A stretch of DNA of 59,901 nt from Pararhodobacter sp. (GCA_020832665.1 JAFIEG010000019.1:1-59901), one strand, 5' to 3'; positions 16,472-26,266 are shown, counted from the stretch's first letter. The notes: generated by a model not told the origin, from the sequence alone. Numbers and translations are program-made.

Positions 16472-17950
16472 CTATTCTTCCAGCGACAGCGCCACGAATC
16501 GGGGGTCGTCGCCCTGGCGGATCATGACCAGCAGGTTGCGCCGGCCGGCCTCGCGCGCGGCATTCAGCTGCTCTTCGAATTCGGCGATTGTGGTGACGGG
16601 CACCTGGCCCGCCTCGGTGATCACATCGCCCGGGCGGATACCCTTGCTGTCGGCATCCGAGCCCGGCTCAACCGTGCGCACCAGAAGGCCGGAGATGCCC
16701 AAGGGCAACTCCATGTCTTCGCGCATCTGCTCGGACAGTTCGGCCAGTTCCATGCCCAGCACCTGCGCCGGCGCCTGCGGCGCCCGGGGTGTCTGCGGCG
16801 TACTGCGTCCGGTCAGTGCGCCCTCGTCGCGCAGTCCCAGGGTCACGTTGAGCGTGAGCTCGCTGCCGTCGCGCATGACAATCACCTCCACCGCCTTGCC
16901 GACACCGGCATCGGCCACCCGCCGTACCAACTCGCGCGTGTCGGTGACCTGACCGCCATCGAAGCTGGTGATCACGTCGCCCGAAACGATGCCAGCCTCG
17001 CCGGCGGGGCCTTCCATTACCTCGGTGACCATCGCTCCCCTTGCCGCGGGCAGACCCAGCGCCTCGGCCATGTCCTCATCGACGTCCTGGATACGCACGC
17101 CCAGCCAGCCGCGCCTTGTGACACCGTATTCGCGCAACTGCTCGATCACGCGTGCAGCCACATTGGACGACATCGCAAAGCCGATGCCGATCGAGCCACC
17201 GGTGGGCGACAGGATCGCCGTGTTCACGCCGATAACCTCGCCATCCATGTTGAACAGCGGCCCGCCCGAATTGCCGCGGTTGATGGCGGCATCGGTCTGC
17301 AGATAATCATCGAAATTGCCCTGCAGGGCCCGGCCGCGCGCCGAGATGATACCAGACGAGACCGAAAAGCCCTGCCCCAGCGGGTTGCCCACCGCGATCA
17401 CCCAGTCGCCGACGCGCGCTGCCTCGCTGTCGCCCCAGGGGACATGCGGCAGCGGCTCGTCATGTTCGACCTTGAGCAGCGCGATGTCGGTGGCCGGGTC
17501 GGTGCCCACCAGCTGCGCCTCGAGCGTCAGACCGAAGAAGAACTCGATCAAGATCTCGTCGGCGCCCTCGATGACATGGTTGTTGGTCACGATGTAGCCG
17601 TCATCGGAGATCACGAAACCCGAGCCCAGAGACTGGCTCTGACGCGGCCGCCGGGGGCGCTCACCCTCGCGGTTGAAGAACTCGTCGAAGAAATCCTGAA
17701 AGGGTGCGCCGTCGGGCAATTGCGGAAAACCGCGATCCGTTCCGGCGGCGACGGTGGTCGATGTGGTGATGTTGACCACGGCCGGGCTTACCGTCTCGGC
17801 GAGATCGGCAAAACTTGCGGGCCGGTCCTGTGCGGCCACGCCGACAGCCTGCCATGCCAGCAGGACAACGGCCGCAACGAAACCCAGGATCAGGCGAAGC
17901 GGAGCGGAGGGCCGCTCGAAACCCCGGGTCGGAACCGTCGGTTGAAACAT
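16472..17950 (-). CDS. degP: DegP/HtrA-family periplasmic serine protease (Do)
   Basis: The product has 492 residues with an N-terminal signal or anchor segment (LRLILGFVAAVVLLAWQAVGVAAQ). The catalytic triad is H125 (TNNHV), D155 (TDIALLK) and S228 (RGNSGGPL), followed by two PDZ domains (about 270-365 and 390-490). It degrades or refolds misfolded periplasmic proteins. AGGGAG lies 7 bp before the chosen ATG, and the longer in-frame extension lacks a ribosome-binding site. It is convergent with the DUF1289 gene. Confidence 0.93.
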   Translation of the reverse strand: MFQPTVPTRGFERPSAPLRLILGFVAAVVLLAWQAVGVAAQDRPASFADLAETVSPAVVNITTSTTVAAGTDRGFPQLPDGAPFQDFFDEFFNREGERPRRPRQSQSLGSGFVISDDGYIVTNNHVIEGADEILIEFFFGLTLEAQLVGTDPATDIALLKVEHDEPLPHVPWGDSEAARVGDWVIAVGNPLGQGFSVSSGIISARGRALQGNFDDYLQTDAAINRGNSGGPLFNMDGEVIGVNTAILSPTGGSIGIGFAMSSNVAARVIEQLREYGVTRRGWLGVRIQDVDEDMAEALGLPAARGAMVTEVMEGPAGEAGIVSGDVITSFDGGQVTDTRELVRRVADAGVGKAVEVIVMRDGSELTLNVTLGLRDEGALTGRSTPQTPRAPQAPAQVLGMELAELSEQMREDMELPLGISGLLVRTVEPGSDADSKGIRPGDVITEAGQVPVTTIAEFEEQLNAAREAGRRNLLVMIRQGDDPRFVALSLEE

Positions 17951-18310
17951 GTCGTACTCTCCCTTGAAGCGGCCAACGGCCTGGCGGCCTGTCTGCCTTG
18001 GCGTGCTTGGATTACGGTTTGATACGTCATGCCACAAGATAGGGTCATGAGGGCGCAGTGCAAATCGTGTCTTTGTCACTCAAGCGAAGGTGAAGGCACA
18101 TGAGGTGCCGACGAGATGAGCCCTACCCGGCAGCAGGGCATCGGTGGCCTTGCATTGCCGATGCCCCGCAACCGAAAGAAATGCGGCCGATAGCAGCGGT
18201 CAGTGCCACGGCAAGCTGCCTGTCCTGACGCTTGATGAAGCCCCGATCCAACCGGCAAAGCACTGCGCGCGCAGCGCCGCTGCAAACGAAGCAAGCAAGC
18301 GAATCCGGTA
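17951..18310. other. Intergenic region, no gene recognised
   Basis: These 360 bp separate the degP start from the paaZ stop. The degP promoter must lie here. I see no convincing reading frame, RNA or strong terminator. Confidence 0.5.
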
Positions 18311-20374
18311 TCAGCCCTTGGCCGGTGCCGGCGGCCAGGTCTTGGCGACCATGGTCAGCACGTCATACTGGGCGACCGCCTCTTCCTTCTGGTTGCTCAC
18401 GCGGGCATCCCAGCGCACCTCGCCATGTTCGGCGCCCGAGCGTGGGTTGATCTCCTTGCATGTCAGGCGCACCTGCAGCGTGTCGCCGGGGTTGACGGGG
18501 GTGAGAAAGCGCAGATTGTCCACCCCGTAATTGGCCAGCACCGGCCCCGGATCGGGCTGCACGAAAAGCCCTGCCGCGAAGGAAACGATCAGATAGCCAT
18601 GCGCCACGCGCCCGTCGAAGAAGGGGTTCGCGCGCGCGGCGTCCTCGTCCATATGGGCATAAAAGGTATCGCCGGTGAAATGGGCGAAATGCTCGATATC
18701 CTCAAGCGTGACGGTGCGCTTTTCGGTGACGATCTGATCGCCGACGCGCAGTTCGGCCAGCGATTTGCGGAAGGGGTGGATATCGGCGCGCGTATCGGCG
18801 CCATCGATCCAGCGGCCGGTGACGGCGCAAAGCAGGCGCGGCGCGCCCTGCACGGCGGTGCGCTGCATGAAATGCTTCACCCCGCGGATGCCGCCCATCT
18901 CCTCGCCGCCGCCGGCGCGGCCCGGCCCGCCATGCACCAGAGGCGCCAGCGGCGTGCCATGCCCGGTGGAGGATTTCGCGCTTGCCCGGTTGCCGATCAG
19001 CACGCGGCCGTGGAAGGGCGCCATGCCGATCACCGCCGCTTCAGCCACGCCTGCGTCGTCGGTAAAGACCGAGGCCACCAGCGAGCCCTTGCCGCGATGG
19101 GTCAGCGCCACCGCTTCCTCGATATCGTCATAGGGCATCAGCGTGCTGACCGGGCCGAAAGCCTCGACATCATGCACCGCTTGCGCCGCGCCGTGCTTGT
19201 CGCAATAAAGCAGCACCGGGTTGAGAAAGGCGCCGGCCTGCGGATCGCCCGAGGCCACGCTCACCGCTGTCGGGTCACCGGCGACGATTTCGCCATCGGC
19301 CTGCAGATCGCGGATGCGCGCGCGCACCTCCTCGCGCTGATCAAGGCTGGCCAGCGCCCCCATGCGCGTGCCCTCATCGCCGGGCAGGCCCACGGCCACC
19401 TTGGCCAGCGCGGCCGCCAGCGCATCGCGCGCCGCCCCGACCTGCGCACGGGGGACAAAGGCGCGGCGGATGGCGGTGCATTTCTGCCCCGCCTTGATGG
19501 TCATCTCGCGCACCACTTCCTTGACGAACAGCTCGAATTCAGGCGTGCCCGGCACCGCGTCGGGGCCGAGGATGCAGGCGTTCAGGCTGTCAGCTTCCAT
19601 GGTGAAGCGCACCGAATTCTCCACGATTGCCTTGTGGGCGCGCAGCTTGCGCCCGGTGGCCGCCGAGCCGGTGAAGGTGACGACATCCTGACCCGTCACA
19701 TGGTCGAGCATATCGCCCACTGAACCGCAGATCAGTTGCAACGCGCCTTCAGGCAGCAGGCCGCTTTCGATGATGCGCTGCACCATCAGCTCGGTCAGAT
19801 AGGCCGTCTGGCTGGCGGGTTTGATGATCGCGGGCATGCCGGCGATGATGGTGGGCGCCAGCTTTTCCAGCATGCCCCAGATCGGAAAATTGAAAGCGTT
19901 GATGTGAATTGCCACCCCCCGCAGCGGGGTAAGGATGTGCTGGGCCGAAAAACTGCCATCGCGCGACAGCGGCTCGACCGCGCCCTCGGTCAATACGCTT
20001 GTGTTGGGCAACTCGCGCCGCGCTTTCGAGGCATAGGTCAGCATGGTGCCGATGCCGCCCTCGATATCGACCCAGCCATCCTTGGGCGTGGCGCCGGTGG
20101 CCAGCGACAGGGCGTGAAACTCGTCCTTCATCTCCATCAGTTTCTGGCCCAGCGCCTTTAGCATCAGCGCCCGCTCATGGAAGGACAAGGCGCGCAGCGC
20201 CGCCCCAGCAGCGCGCCCGTGTTCCAGCGCGCCGGCCATGTCGAGCCCCGAGGCATCGATCAGCGCGACCGCTTCGCCGGTGCCGGCATCGCGCAAAAGC
20301 GCGCCATCGGCGGCACCTTCTTTCCATTCACCGCAGATATAGCTTTTCAGGCGACGGGGGGTCTGGGCGTTCAT
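18311..20374 (-). CDS. paaZ: Bifunctional oxepin-CoA hydrolase / aldehyde dehydrogenase PaaZ
   Basis: The product has 687 residues. The N-terminal 500 are an aldehyde dehydrogenase with the catalytic Glu in MEADSLN and Cys in KAGQKCTAIRRAFVP. The C-terminal part is a MaoC-like hydratase with the active-site pattern FTGDTFYAHMDEDAARANPFF. PaaZ opens the oxepin-CoA ring and oxidises the resulting aldehyde in aerobic phenylacetate degradation. It is the last gene of the operon. The ring isomerase PaaG, needed just before it, is not in this window. Confidence 0.96.
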   Translation of the reverse strand: MNAQTPRRLKSYICGEWKEGAADGALLRDAGTGEAVALIDASGLDMAGALEHGRAAGAALRALSFHERALMLKALGQKLMEMKDEFHALSLATGATPKDGWVDIEGGIGTMLTYASKARRELPNTSVLTEGAVEPLSRDGSFSAQHILTPLRGVAIHINAFNFPIWGMLEKLAPTIIAGMPAIIKPASQTAYLTELMVQRIIESGLLPEGALQLICGSVGDMLDHVTGQDVVTFTGSAATGRKLRAHKAIVENSVRFTMEADSLNACILGPDAVPGTPEFELFVKEVVREMTIKAGQKCTAIRRAFVPRAQVGAARDALAAALAKVAVGLPGDEGTRMGALASLDQREEVRARIRDLQADGEIVAGDPTAVSVASGDPQAGAFLNPVLLYCDKHGAAQAVHDVEAFGPVSTLMPYDDIEEAVALTHRGKGSLVASVFTDDAGVAEAAVIGMAPFHGRVLIGNRASAKSSTGHGTPLAPLVHGGPGRAGGGEEMGGIRGVKHFMQRTAVQGAPRLLCAVTGRWIDGADTRADIHPFRKSLAELRVGDQIVTEKRTVTLEDIEHFAHFTGDTFYAHMDEDAARANPFFDGRVAHGYLIVSFAAGLFVQPDPGPVLANYGVDNLRFLTPVNPGDTLQVRLTCKEINPRSGAEHGEVRWDARVSNQKEEAVAQYDVLTMVAKTWPPAPAKG

Positions 20375-20398
20375 GCGCGCTCCTTGACGTCTGTCTTT

Positions 20399-21151
20399 TC
20401 AGTTCAGGTTGAGATCGGCCAGCATTGCGTCGATCTGAGCGTTCCAGTCGGCCAGCAGCGCCTCGTTGGGCCGGTGGCGCAGGCCGAAACGCTTGAGCCG
20501 CTCGAAACGGGCCGAACCCACGGTGCCGAAGCCGGCGGCCACCCGCGGGCGCCAATAGGCCACCGATTCGCGCGCCGCGGCGCTTCCCTCCTGGGTGGCG
20601 GCGATCTTGCCCAGGCCTTCGCGGCCAAGCTCGGCATGGCGGGCCTCGCGCGGGGTCACGGCGCGAAACACCTCGGCCAGCGGCTGATACGAGGCCTTGG
20701 CCAGTTCCTGAAGCTGGATCACGGCGGCGGCGCCCTGAAGCACATTCATCACCACCGCATCCACCCAGCCTTGCAGCGGGTAGTGAAACACCGAAAGCCG
20801 CATGTCGCCGCCCTGGCGCGAGGCGCCGATATCGGCCTCGCGGTCCAGCCGCGCCGCCCAGGGATGCACCCCCTCATAGCGCGCGGTATCGGCGCCGAAA
20901 TCGGCCATGATCTTCAGCACCCGTTCGGCATGATCGGCCTTTTCCAGCACGATCCGCGCCGCCGCGATGCGGCTCTTGATGCCTGGCGCATCGTTGATCA
21001 CCTCGGCGAACCCGGCCGAGGCCGCCAACTCGCTGTCCACGAAACTGGCCATCAGCCGCATCAACTCGCCCCGGTAGCGTGGCGGTGCGTTGCCCGGCGA
21101 CGTCAGCTTGCCGCCATGGGCGAGATAGTCCTCGATCGACATGTCATTCAT
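20399..21151 (-). CDS. Ferritin-like phenylacetic acid catabolic family protein, extra to PaaA and PaaC
   Basis: The product has 250 residues and is mostly helical. It carries a possible diiron set: SFVDSELAASAGF, VLEKADHAERV, IQLQELAK and PREARHAELG, i.e. E...ExxH...E...E/H spacing. It resembles PaaA/PaaC-type helical bundles but is distinct from both, which are present upstream. It lies between paaE and paaZ in operon orientation (24 bp before paaZ). I recall such an additional gene in other Rhodobacteraceae paa operons. A role as alternative oxygenase component or chaperone is open. Confidence 0.7.
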   Translation of the reverse strand: MNDMSIEDYLAHGGKLTSPGNAPPRYRGELMRLMASFVDSELAASAGFAEVINDAPGIKSRIAAARIVLEKADHAERVLKIMADFGADTARYEGVHPWAARLDREADIGASRQGGDMRLSVFHYPLQGWVDAVVMNVLQGAAAVIQLQELAKASYQPLAEVFRAVTPREARHAELGREGLGKIAATQEGSAAARESVAYWRPRVAAGFGTVGSARFERLKRFGLRHRPNEALLADWNAQIDAMLADLNLN

Positions 21152-21178
21152 GGCCCGCTCCCCCTCTGGCTGGCGCGG

Positions 21179-22252
21179 TTACTGATCGTAGCTTACAACA
21201 ACCTTGTCGCTGAGCGGATAGCACTGACAGGTCAGCACATAACCCTGGCGGACCTCGTAATCCTCCAGCGCGTGGTTCACCAGCATCTCGGTTTCGCCCT
21301 CCAGCACCTTGGCGCGGCAGGTCGAGCAGACCCCGGCCTTGCAGGCAAAGGGTGCGTCCAGATCGTTGGCCAGCGCGGCATCGAGCAGGCTCGCGCCCTC
21401 CTTGGGCATGCGGAAATAGCGCGTGGTGCCGTCAAGCGTGACGGTGGCCTCGCAGGCCTCGGCGCTGTCGGCAGACTGGCTGACGGCCTTCTGCCGTGCC
21501 CGCCCCGGCTGGCCCGAGGCGAAGAGCTCGAACTTGATCTGATCGTCGCTGAGGCCATGCGCGCGCAAGCTGGCGGCGATGGTCAGCATCATCGGTTCGG
21601 GGCCGCAGATAAAGGTGGTGTCCACACTCTTGGGATCCACCCAATGGGTGAACAGGCCCTGCATCTTCTCTTCGTCGATGCGCCCTGTGAACAGATCGAT
21701 TTCCTGACCTTCGGTTTCAAGAACATGCAGCAATGACAGCCGGCCAAGGTAGGAATTCTTCAAGTCCTCAAGTTCCTCGCGGAACATGATCGAGGCCACG
21801 GCGCGGTTGGCATAGACCAGCGTGAAGCGCGATTTCGGCTCGCGCGTCAGCACCGTCTTGACGATCGACAGCACCGGCGTGATGCCCGAGCCGCCGGCAA
21901 AGCCCAGGTAATGGCGCGCGGCGGCAGGGTCGAGCGCGGTGTGGAAATTGCCCATCGGCGGCATCGCTTCCAGCACCGCGCCGGGGTCAAGGTTGTCGTT
22001 GGCCCAGTTGGAAAAGGCCCCGCCATCCACGCGCTTGATGCCAACGCGCAACAGGCCCTCATCAAGCCCGGCGCAGATGGAATAGGAGCGGCGCAACTCC
22101 TCGCCGTCGAAATCGCGGCGAAAGGTCAGATACTGGCCCTGGATGAAGTTGAACTTGTCTTCATCCTCGGGGCGCGGGCGCAGGGTGACGACCACGGCAT
22201 CGCGGGTGTCCTTGCGCACATCGACAACGTCAAGGGGCAGAAAACGGGCCAT
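21179..22252 (-). CDS. paaE: Phenylacetyl-CoA epoxidase reductase subunit PaaE
   Basis: The 357-residue ferredoxin-NADP reductase-like protein passes electrons from NADPH through FAD and a 2Fe-2S cluster to the PaaA diiron centre. The FAD domain shows LRRSYSIC, the NAD(P) domain GFAGGSGITPVLSI, and the C-terminal plant-type ferredoxin domain CKAGVCSTCRAKVLEGE with a fourth Cys in VLTCQC. The length and domain order are those of PaaE. It is followed closely by the ferritin-like gene. Confidence 0.95.
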   Translation of the reverse strand: MARFLPLDVVDVRKDTRDAVVVTLRPRPEDEDKFNFIQGQYLTFRRDFDGEELRRSYSICAGLDEGLLRVGIKRVDGGAFSNWANDNLDPGAVLEAMPPMGNFHTALDPAAARHYLGFAGGSGITPVLSIVKTVLTREPKSRFTLVYANRAVASIMFREELEDLKNSYLGRLSLLHVLETEGQEIDLFTGRIDEEKMQGLFTHWVDPKSVDTTFICGPEPMMLTIAASLRAHGLSDDQIKFELFASGQPGRARQKAVSQSADSAEACEATVTLDGTTRYFRMPKEGASLLDAALANDLDAPFACKAGVCSTCRAKVLEGETEMLVNHALEDYEVRQGYVLTCQCYPLSDKVVVSYDQ

Positions 22253-22261
22253 GGGCGTGCC

Positions 22262-22792
22262 TCAGATGCATTTGAAATAGTCGAAGGGTTCCAGACAGTC
22301 GCGGCACTGATAGGCCGCCTTGCAGGGCGTCGATCCGAACTGGCTGACACGAGTGGTGTCGGCCGAGCCGCAGCGCGGGCAGGGGACGGTCAGGTTCTCG
22401 CCGGTCATGCGCGCTATCCGGCCTTTAAGCACGTCATTGCCGCCCTGCGCGGCGGTGCCGTCGATTGGGGGCGCGATGCCATAGGCGCGCAGTTTCTCGC
22501 GCGCCTCCTCGGCGATCCAGTCGGTGGTCCAGGCCGGCGAAAGCTGGCGTTTCAGGCGGATCTTCTCTACCCCCTTCTCGCGCAGCTTTTCCTCGATCTG
22601 CAGGTTGATCATGCTGGTGGCGGGGCAGCCCGAATAGGTGGGCGTGACCGTCACCACCAGCGTGTCGCCCTCGTAATCGACATCGCGGATGATGCCCAGC
22701 TCGGTGATGGTGATCACCGGAATCTCGGGGTCCGGCACCTCCGACAGCCAGCGCCAGACCTCCTCGGTATCGGGCAGCGTGGCAGCGCTCAT
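22262..22792 (-). CDS. paaD: Phenylacetate degradation Fe-S assembly-like protein PaaD
   Basis: The product has 176 residues. The N-terminal MIP18/DUF59 domain shows WLSEVPDPEIPVITITELGI and TPTYSGCPATSMI. The C-terminal zinc-ribbon tail has CPRCGS and YQCRDC. PaaD is needed for maturation of the epoxidase complex. The start at MSAATLPDTEE was chosen; the longer in-frame extension reads antisense-like through paaC. It starts 4 bp after the paaC stop. Confidence 0.93.
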   Translation of the reverse strand: MSAATLPDTEEVWRWLSEVPDPEIPVITITELGIIRDVDYEGDTLVVTVTPTYSGCPATSMINLQIEEKLREKGVEKIRLKRQLSPAWTTDWIAEEAREKLRAYGIAPPIDGTAAQGGNDVLKGRIARMTGENLTVPCPRCGSADTTRVSQFGSTPCKAAYQCRDCLEPFDYFKCI

Positions 22793-22796
22793 CGCA

Positions 22797-23648
22797 TCAC
22801 CACTTCGCGCCGGGATAGGCACGCTGCAGCCACTGCATTGAACACAGCAGATGGCCCATATGCTCGGTATGGCGGCCCTGCCGCCCGCCCTTGTGGGCGA
22901 AATCGCCCTCGGGGCGCTTGAGCGTGGCCTCGTCGAGCACCGCATTCACCGTCTCGTCCCAGGCGCCGCGCAGGCTTTCGGGCGCCGGCATCACCCCTGA
23001 ATCGGCCAGGCGGGCGTCGATCTCGTCGCCCAGGAACATCTCGCCGGTATAGGGCCACAGCCGCTCCAGCGCATCCTGCATGCGGGCATGGCTTTCCTCG
23101 GTGCCGTCGCCCAGCCGGATCACCAGATCGGCCGAACGCTCGATGTGATAGGCCACTTCCTTGCCCGCCTTCTGCGCGATCTCGACGATGCGCGCATCCG
23201 ACGAATCCTCCAGCGCCTTCAGCATCGGCTGGTGCCAGGCATCGAACAGGAATTGGCGCATCAGCGTATGGCCGAAATCGCGGTTCGGCCGCTCGACCAG
23301 CAGGAAATTGTAAAAGTGCCAGGCATCGCGCAGAAAGGCCAGATCGTCGGCCGAACGCCCGCGCCCCTCGATCTCGCCTGCCAGCCCCAGCCAGAGCTGC
23401 GTCTGGCCGATCATGTCGAGCGCCATATTGGCCAGCGCGATATCCTCTTCCAGCACCGGCGCATGCCCGCACCACTCCGACACGCGATGGCCCAGAATCA
23501 GCGTGTTGTCGCCCAGTCTTGTCAGGCCGACAAACAGATCATGCTCGCGCGAGCCCATCTCCAGCGGCGCGCTCGCTCCCTTGCCCGCGGCGCGCGCCAG
23601 CTCGGCGGCATCGGGCGTCATGATGTCAGACAATGACGGTGCCATCAC
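22797..23648 (-). CDS. paaC: Phenylacetyl-CoA epoxidase structural subunit PaaC
   Basis: The product has 283 residues. PaaC is the structural helical-bundle partner of PaaA. Recognisable parts are FVGLTRLGDNTLILGHRVSEWCG, EEDIALANMALDMIGQ and EVAYHIERSADLVIRLGDG. The ATG overlaps the paaB stop by 4 bp. An adjacent second ATG gives a one-residue difference only. Confidence 0.95.
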   Translation of the reverse strand: MMAPSLSDIMTPDAAELARAAGKGASAPLEMGSREHDLFVGLTRLGDNTLILGHRVSEWCGHAPVLEEDIALANMALDMIGQTQLWLGLAGEIEGRGRSADDLAFLRDAWHFYNFLLVERPNRDFGHTLMRQFLFDAWHQPMLKALEDSSDARIVEIAQKAGKEVAYHIERSADLVIRLGDGTEESHARMQDALERLWPYTGEMFLGDEIDARLADSGVMPAPESLRGAWDETVNAVLDEATLKRPEGDFAHKGGRQGRHTEHMGHLLCSMQWLQRAYPGAKW

Positions 23649-23929
23649 ATATGCCCCACTTCATCGGGAATGTCGTAAAATGTCGGGTGCCGATAGACCT
23701 TGGAATTCGAGGGCTCGAAGAGCGGCCCCTTCTCCGAGGGCGACGAGGCGGTGATATCGCCCGATTTCACCACCCAGATCGATACCCCCTCATTGCGCCG
23801 GGTATAGACATCGCGCGCATGCCGGATCGCCAGTTCGGCATCCGGGGCATGCAGGCTGCCCACATGACGATGGTTGAGGCCATGCTGGCCCCGGATGAAA
23901 ACTTCCCAAAGCGGCCATTCGCTGGACAT
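23645..23929 (-). CDS. paaB: Phenylacetyl-CoA epoxidase subunit PaaB
   Basis: The 94-residue PaaB bridges PaaAC heterodimers. The sequence WPLWEVFIRGQHGLNHRHVG near the start and ARDVYTRRNEGVSIWVV are characteristic. It is separated from paaA by a copy of the Rhodobacteraceae intergenic repeat, which is unusual inside an operon. Confidence 0.95.
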   Translation of the reverse strand: MSSEWPLWEVFIRGQHGLNHRHVGSLHAPDAELAIRHARDVYTRRNEGVSIWVVKSGDITASSPSEKGPLFEPSNSKVYRHPTFYDIPDEVGHM

Positions 23930-23936
23930 GGGATTA

Positions 23937-24001
23937 CCCCTTCATCTTGCCTGAAATACGCTGGGGGGTGAGCCGCAGGCGAGGGCGGCAACGCCCCCCT
24001 G
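23937..24001 (+). repeat. Intergenic repeat, copy 3, within the paa operon
   Basis: CTTCATCTTGCCTGAAATACG is followed by GCTGGGGGG and a GC-rich stem with a terminal C-run. It lies between paaA and paaB and could attenuate transcription or protect the mRNA between the two genes. Confidence 0.75.
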
Positions 24002-24008
24002 ACCCGCT

Positions 24009-24998
24009 TCACTCAGCCGCCACATTCGCCGAAGCGCGCCGCGCCGCGGCCTTCTTCGCATGCGCCATCAGCGCCTCGCGGAACCAGGCGCCGTCTTCCC
24101 AGGCCTGCTGGCGTGCTTCCATGCGATCGGTGTTGCACGGCCCGTTGCCCTTGAGCACATCGTGGAATTCCGACCAGTCGGGCTGCGAATAGTCATAGCC
24201 GCCCTTTTCCTCGTTCCACTTCAGCGCCGGGTCGGGGATGCTCAGCCCCAGATACTCGGCCTGCGGCACGGTCTGATCGACGAATTTCTGGCGCAGCTCG
24301 TCATTGGTGTTGATCTTGATCTTCCACGCCATCGACTGCGCCGAATGCACCGAATCCTTGTCCGAGGGGCCGAACATCATCAGCGAGGGATACCAGAAGC
24401 GGTTGAGCGCATCCTGCGCCATCGCCTTTTGTTCGGGCGTGCCCTGCGCCATCTTCATCATGATGTCGTAGCCCTGGCGCTGGTGAAAGCTCTCTTCCTT
24501 GCAGATGCGGATCATGGCGCGGCTGTAGGGGCCGAACGAGGTGCGCTGCAGCGGCACCTGGTTCATGATCGCCGCGCCATCGACCAGCCAGCCCACGGCG
24601 CCGATATCGGCCCAGTTCAGCGTCGGATAATTGAAGATCGAGGAATACTTCATCTTCCCCGACAACAGCGCCTCGGTCATCTCGTCGCGCGAGATGCCCA
24701 GGGTTTCCGCCGCGCAGTAAAGGTAAAGCCCGTGCCCGGCCTCGTCCTGCACCTTGGCCAGCAGGATCGCCTTGCGCTCAAGCGTCGGCGCGCGGGTGAT
24801 CCAGTTGCCCTCGGGCAGTTGGCCCACGATTTCCGAATGCGCATGCTGGCCGATCTGGCGGATCAGCGTCTTGCGATAGCCCTCGGGCATCCAGTCCTTC
24901 GGCTCGATCTTCTCGCCGGCATCGATACGCGCCTGAAAGGCGGCGAGCATTTCCGGATCGTCATTCGTCGCTTCGGATTTCACCATCTGTGCATACAT
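24009..24998 (-). CDS. paaA: Phenylacetyl-CoA epoxidase catalytic subunit PaaA
   Basis: The 329-residue PaaA carries the diiron centre that epoxidises phenylacetyl-CoA to the ring 1,2-epoxide. Ligand motifs are visible as [17 protein letters not shown] (ExxH) and [13 protein letters not shown] (ExxxH), with the first Glu in the preceding helix. The length is typical. It is preceded by the thiolase gene and is the first epoxidase gene transcribed. Confidence 0.96.
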   Translation of the reverse strand: MYAQMVKSEATNDDPEMLAAFQARIDAGEKIEPKDWMPEGYRKTLIRQIGQHAHSEIVGQLPEGNWITRAPTLERKAILLAKVQDEAGHGLYLYCAAETLGISRDEMTEALLSGKMKYSSIFNYPTLNWADIGAVGWLVDGAAIMNQVPLQRTSFGPYSRAMIRICKEESFHQRQGYDIMMKMAQGTPEQKAMAQDALNRFWYPSLMMFGPSDKDSVHSAQSMAWKIKINTNDELRQKFVDQTVPQAEYLGLSIPDPALKWNEEKGGYDYSQPDWSEFHDVLKGNGPCNTDRMEARQQAWEDGAWFREALMAHAKKAAARRASANVAAE

Positions 24999-25025
24999 GG
25001 TCTTTCCCTTCCGTCGGATCCGTTG

Positions 25026-26231
25026 TCAGATACGCTCGATGACCAGCGCCACGCCCTGGCCCACGCCCACACACATGGTGCACAGCGCGTAGCGCCCGCC
25101 GCTGCGTTGCAACTGCCACATAGCCGTGGTCGCCATTCTTGCGCCCGAAGCCCCCAGCGGGTGGCCGATGGCAATGGCCCCGCCATTGGGGTTCACGCGC
25201 TCGTCGTCATCGGCCAGCCCCAGTTCGCGCAGCACCGCCAGGCCCTGCGCGGCGAAGGCCTCGTTCAACTCTATCACATCCATCTGCCCGATGGTGAGTC
25301 CCGTGCGCGCCAGAAGCTTCTTTACAGCCGGCACCGGGCCGATGCCCATCACGCGCGGCGCCACCCCGGCCGCCACGCAGCCCAGGATGCGCGCGCGCGG
25401 CGTCAGCCCATGCGCCTTTGCCGCCGCTTCCGAGGCCACGATCAGCGCCGCCGCGCCGTCATTGACGCCCGAGGCATTGCCGGCCGTCACGCTCAGATCG
25501 GGGCCGTTGATGCCGCGCAGCCTGGCCAGCGCCTCGGGGGTGGTGTCGGGGCGGGGGTGCTCGTCGGTCTCGACGATCTTCGGCTCGCCCTTGCGCTGGG
25601 GTATCGTCACCGGCGCCATCTCGTCGGCAAAGCGCCCGGCTTCCTGCGCCGCCGCCCAGCGCTGCTGGCTGCGCAGGGCAAAGGCATCCTGATCTTCGCG
25701 GCTGACGCCGTAATCGGCGGCCACGTTATCGGCCGTCTGGGGCATCGAATCGATGCCGTGTTGCGCCTTCATCTTCGGGTTGACGAAGCGCCAGCCGATG
25801 GTGGTGTCGAAAACGGCATTGGCGCGCGAAAAGGCGGTTTCGGCCTTGGGCATGACGAAGGGGGCGCGGCTCATGCTCTCTACCCCACCGGCGATGAGCA
25901 TGTCGTTGTCGCCCGCGCGGATCGCCCGCGCCGCCATGCCCACGGCATCGAGCCCCGAACCGCACAGCCGGTTCACCGTGGTGCCCGGCACATCAACCGG
26001 CAGGCCGGCCAGCAGCGCGGCCATGCGCGCGACATTGCGGTTGTCCTCGCCGGCCTGATTGGCGCAGCCATAGATGACATCATCCACTGCCGCCCAGTCC
26101 ACGCCGTTGTTGCGCGCCATCAGCGCCGCGATCGGCACCGACGCCAGATCGTCGGCGCGCACTGCCGAAAGCGCGCCGCCATAGCGGCCGATCGGTGTGC
26201 GGACAGCATCGCAGATGAAAGCTTCGGTCAT
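25026..26231 (-). CDS. pcaF: 3-oxoadipyl-CoA / 3-oxo-5,6-dehydrosuberyl-CoA thiolase
   Basis: The 401-residue thiolase catalyses the two CoA-dependent cleavages at the end of the phenylacetate pathway (the role of PaaJ/PcaF). Catalytic residues are in NRLCGSGLDAV (nucleophilic Cys), AIGHPLGASGAR (His) and LCTMCVGVGQG (second Cys). The start MTEAFICDAVRTPIGRY follows GGGGAG. The upstream extension to 26288 would cross the promoter and operator and is rejected. It is the first gene after paaX. Confidence 0.94.
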   Translation of the reverse strand: MTEAFICDAVRTPIGRYGGALSAVRADDLASVPIAALMARNNGVDWAAVDDVIYGCANQAGEDNRNVARMAALLAGLPVDVPGTTVNRLCGSGLDAVGMAARAIRAGDNDMLIAGGVESMSRAPFVMPKAETAFSRANAVFDTTIGWRFVNPKMKAQHGIDSMPQTADNVAADYGVSREDQDAFALRSQQRWAAAQEAGRFADEMAPVTIPQRKGEPKIVETDEHPRPDTTPEALARLRGINGPDLSVTAGNASGVNDGAAALIVASEAAAKAHGLTPRARILGCVAAGVAPRVMGIGPVPAVKKLLARTGLTIGQMDVIELNEAFAAQGLAVLRELGLADDDERVNPNGGAIAIGHPLGASGARMATTAMWQLQRSGGRYALCTMCVGVGQGVALVIERI

Positions 26232-26251
26232 GTATGGCTCCCCCCATTCGT

Positions 26252-26265
26252 TGACCGTTCGGTCA
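26252..26265. promoter_or_regulatory. TGACCG-TT-CGGTCA operator (TetR/PaaR-type)
   Basis: A perfect 6-2-6 palindrome lies 1 bp downstream of the predicted -10 of the thiolase/paa promoter, so over the expected transcription start. ACCGNNCGGT palindromes are, from memory, the kind of site bound by TetR-family PaaR repressors of phenylacetate genes. No TetR gene is in this window. Confidence 0.6.
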
Positions 26266-26266
26266 C

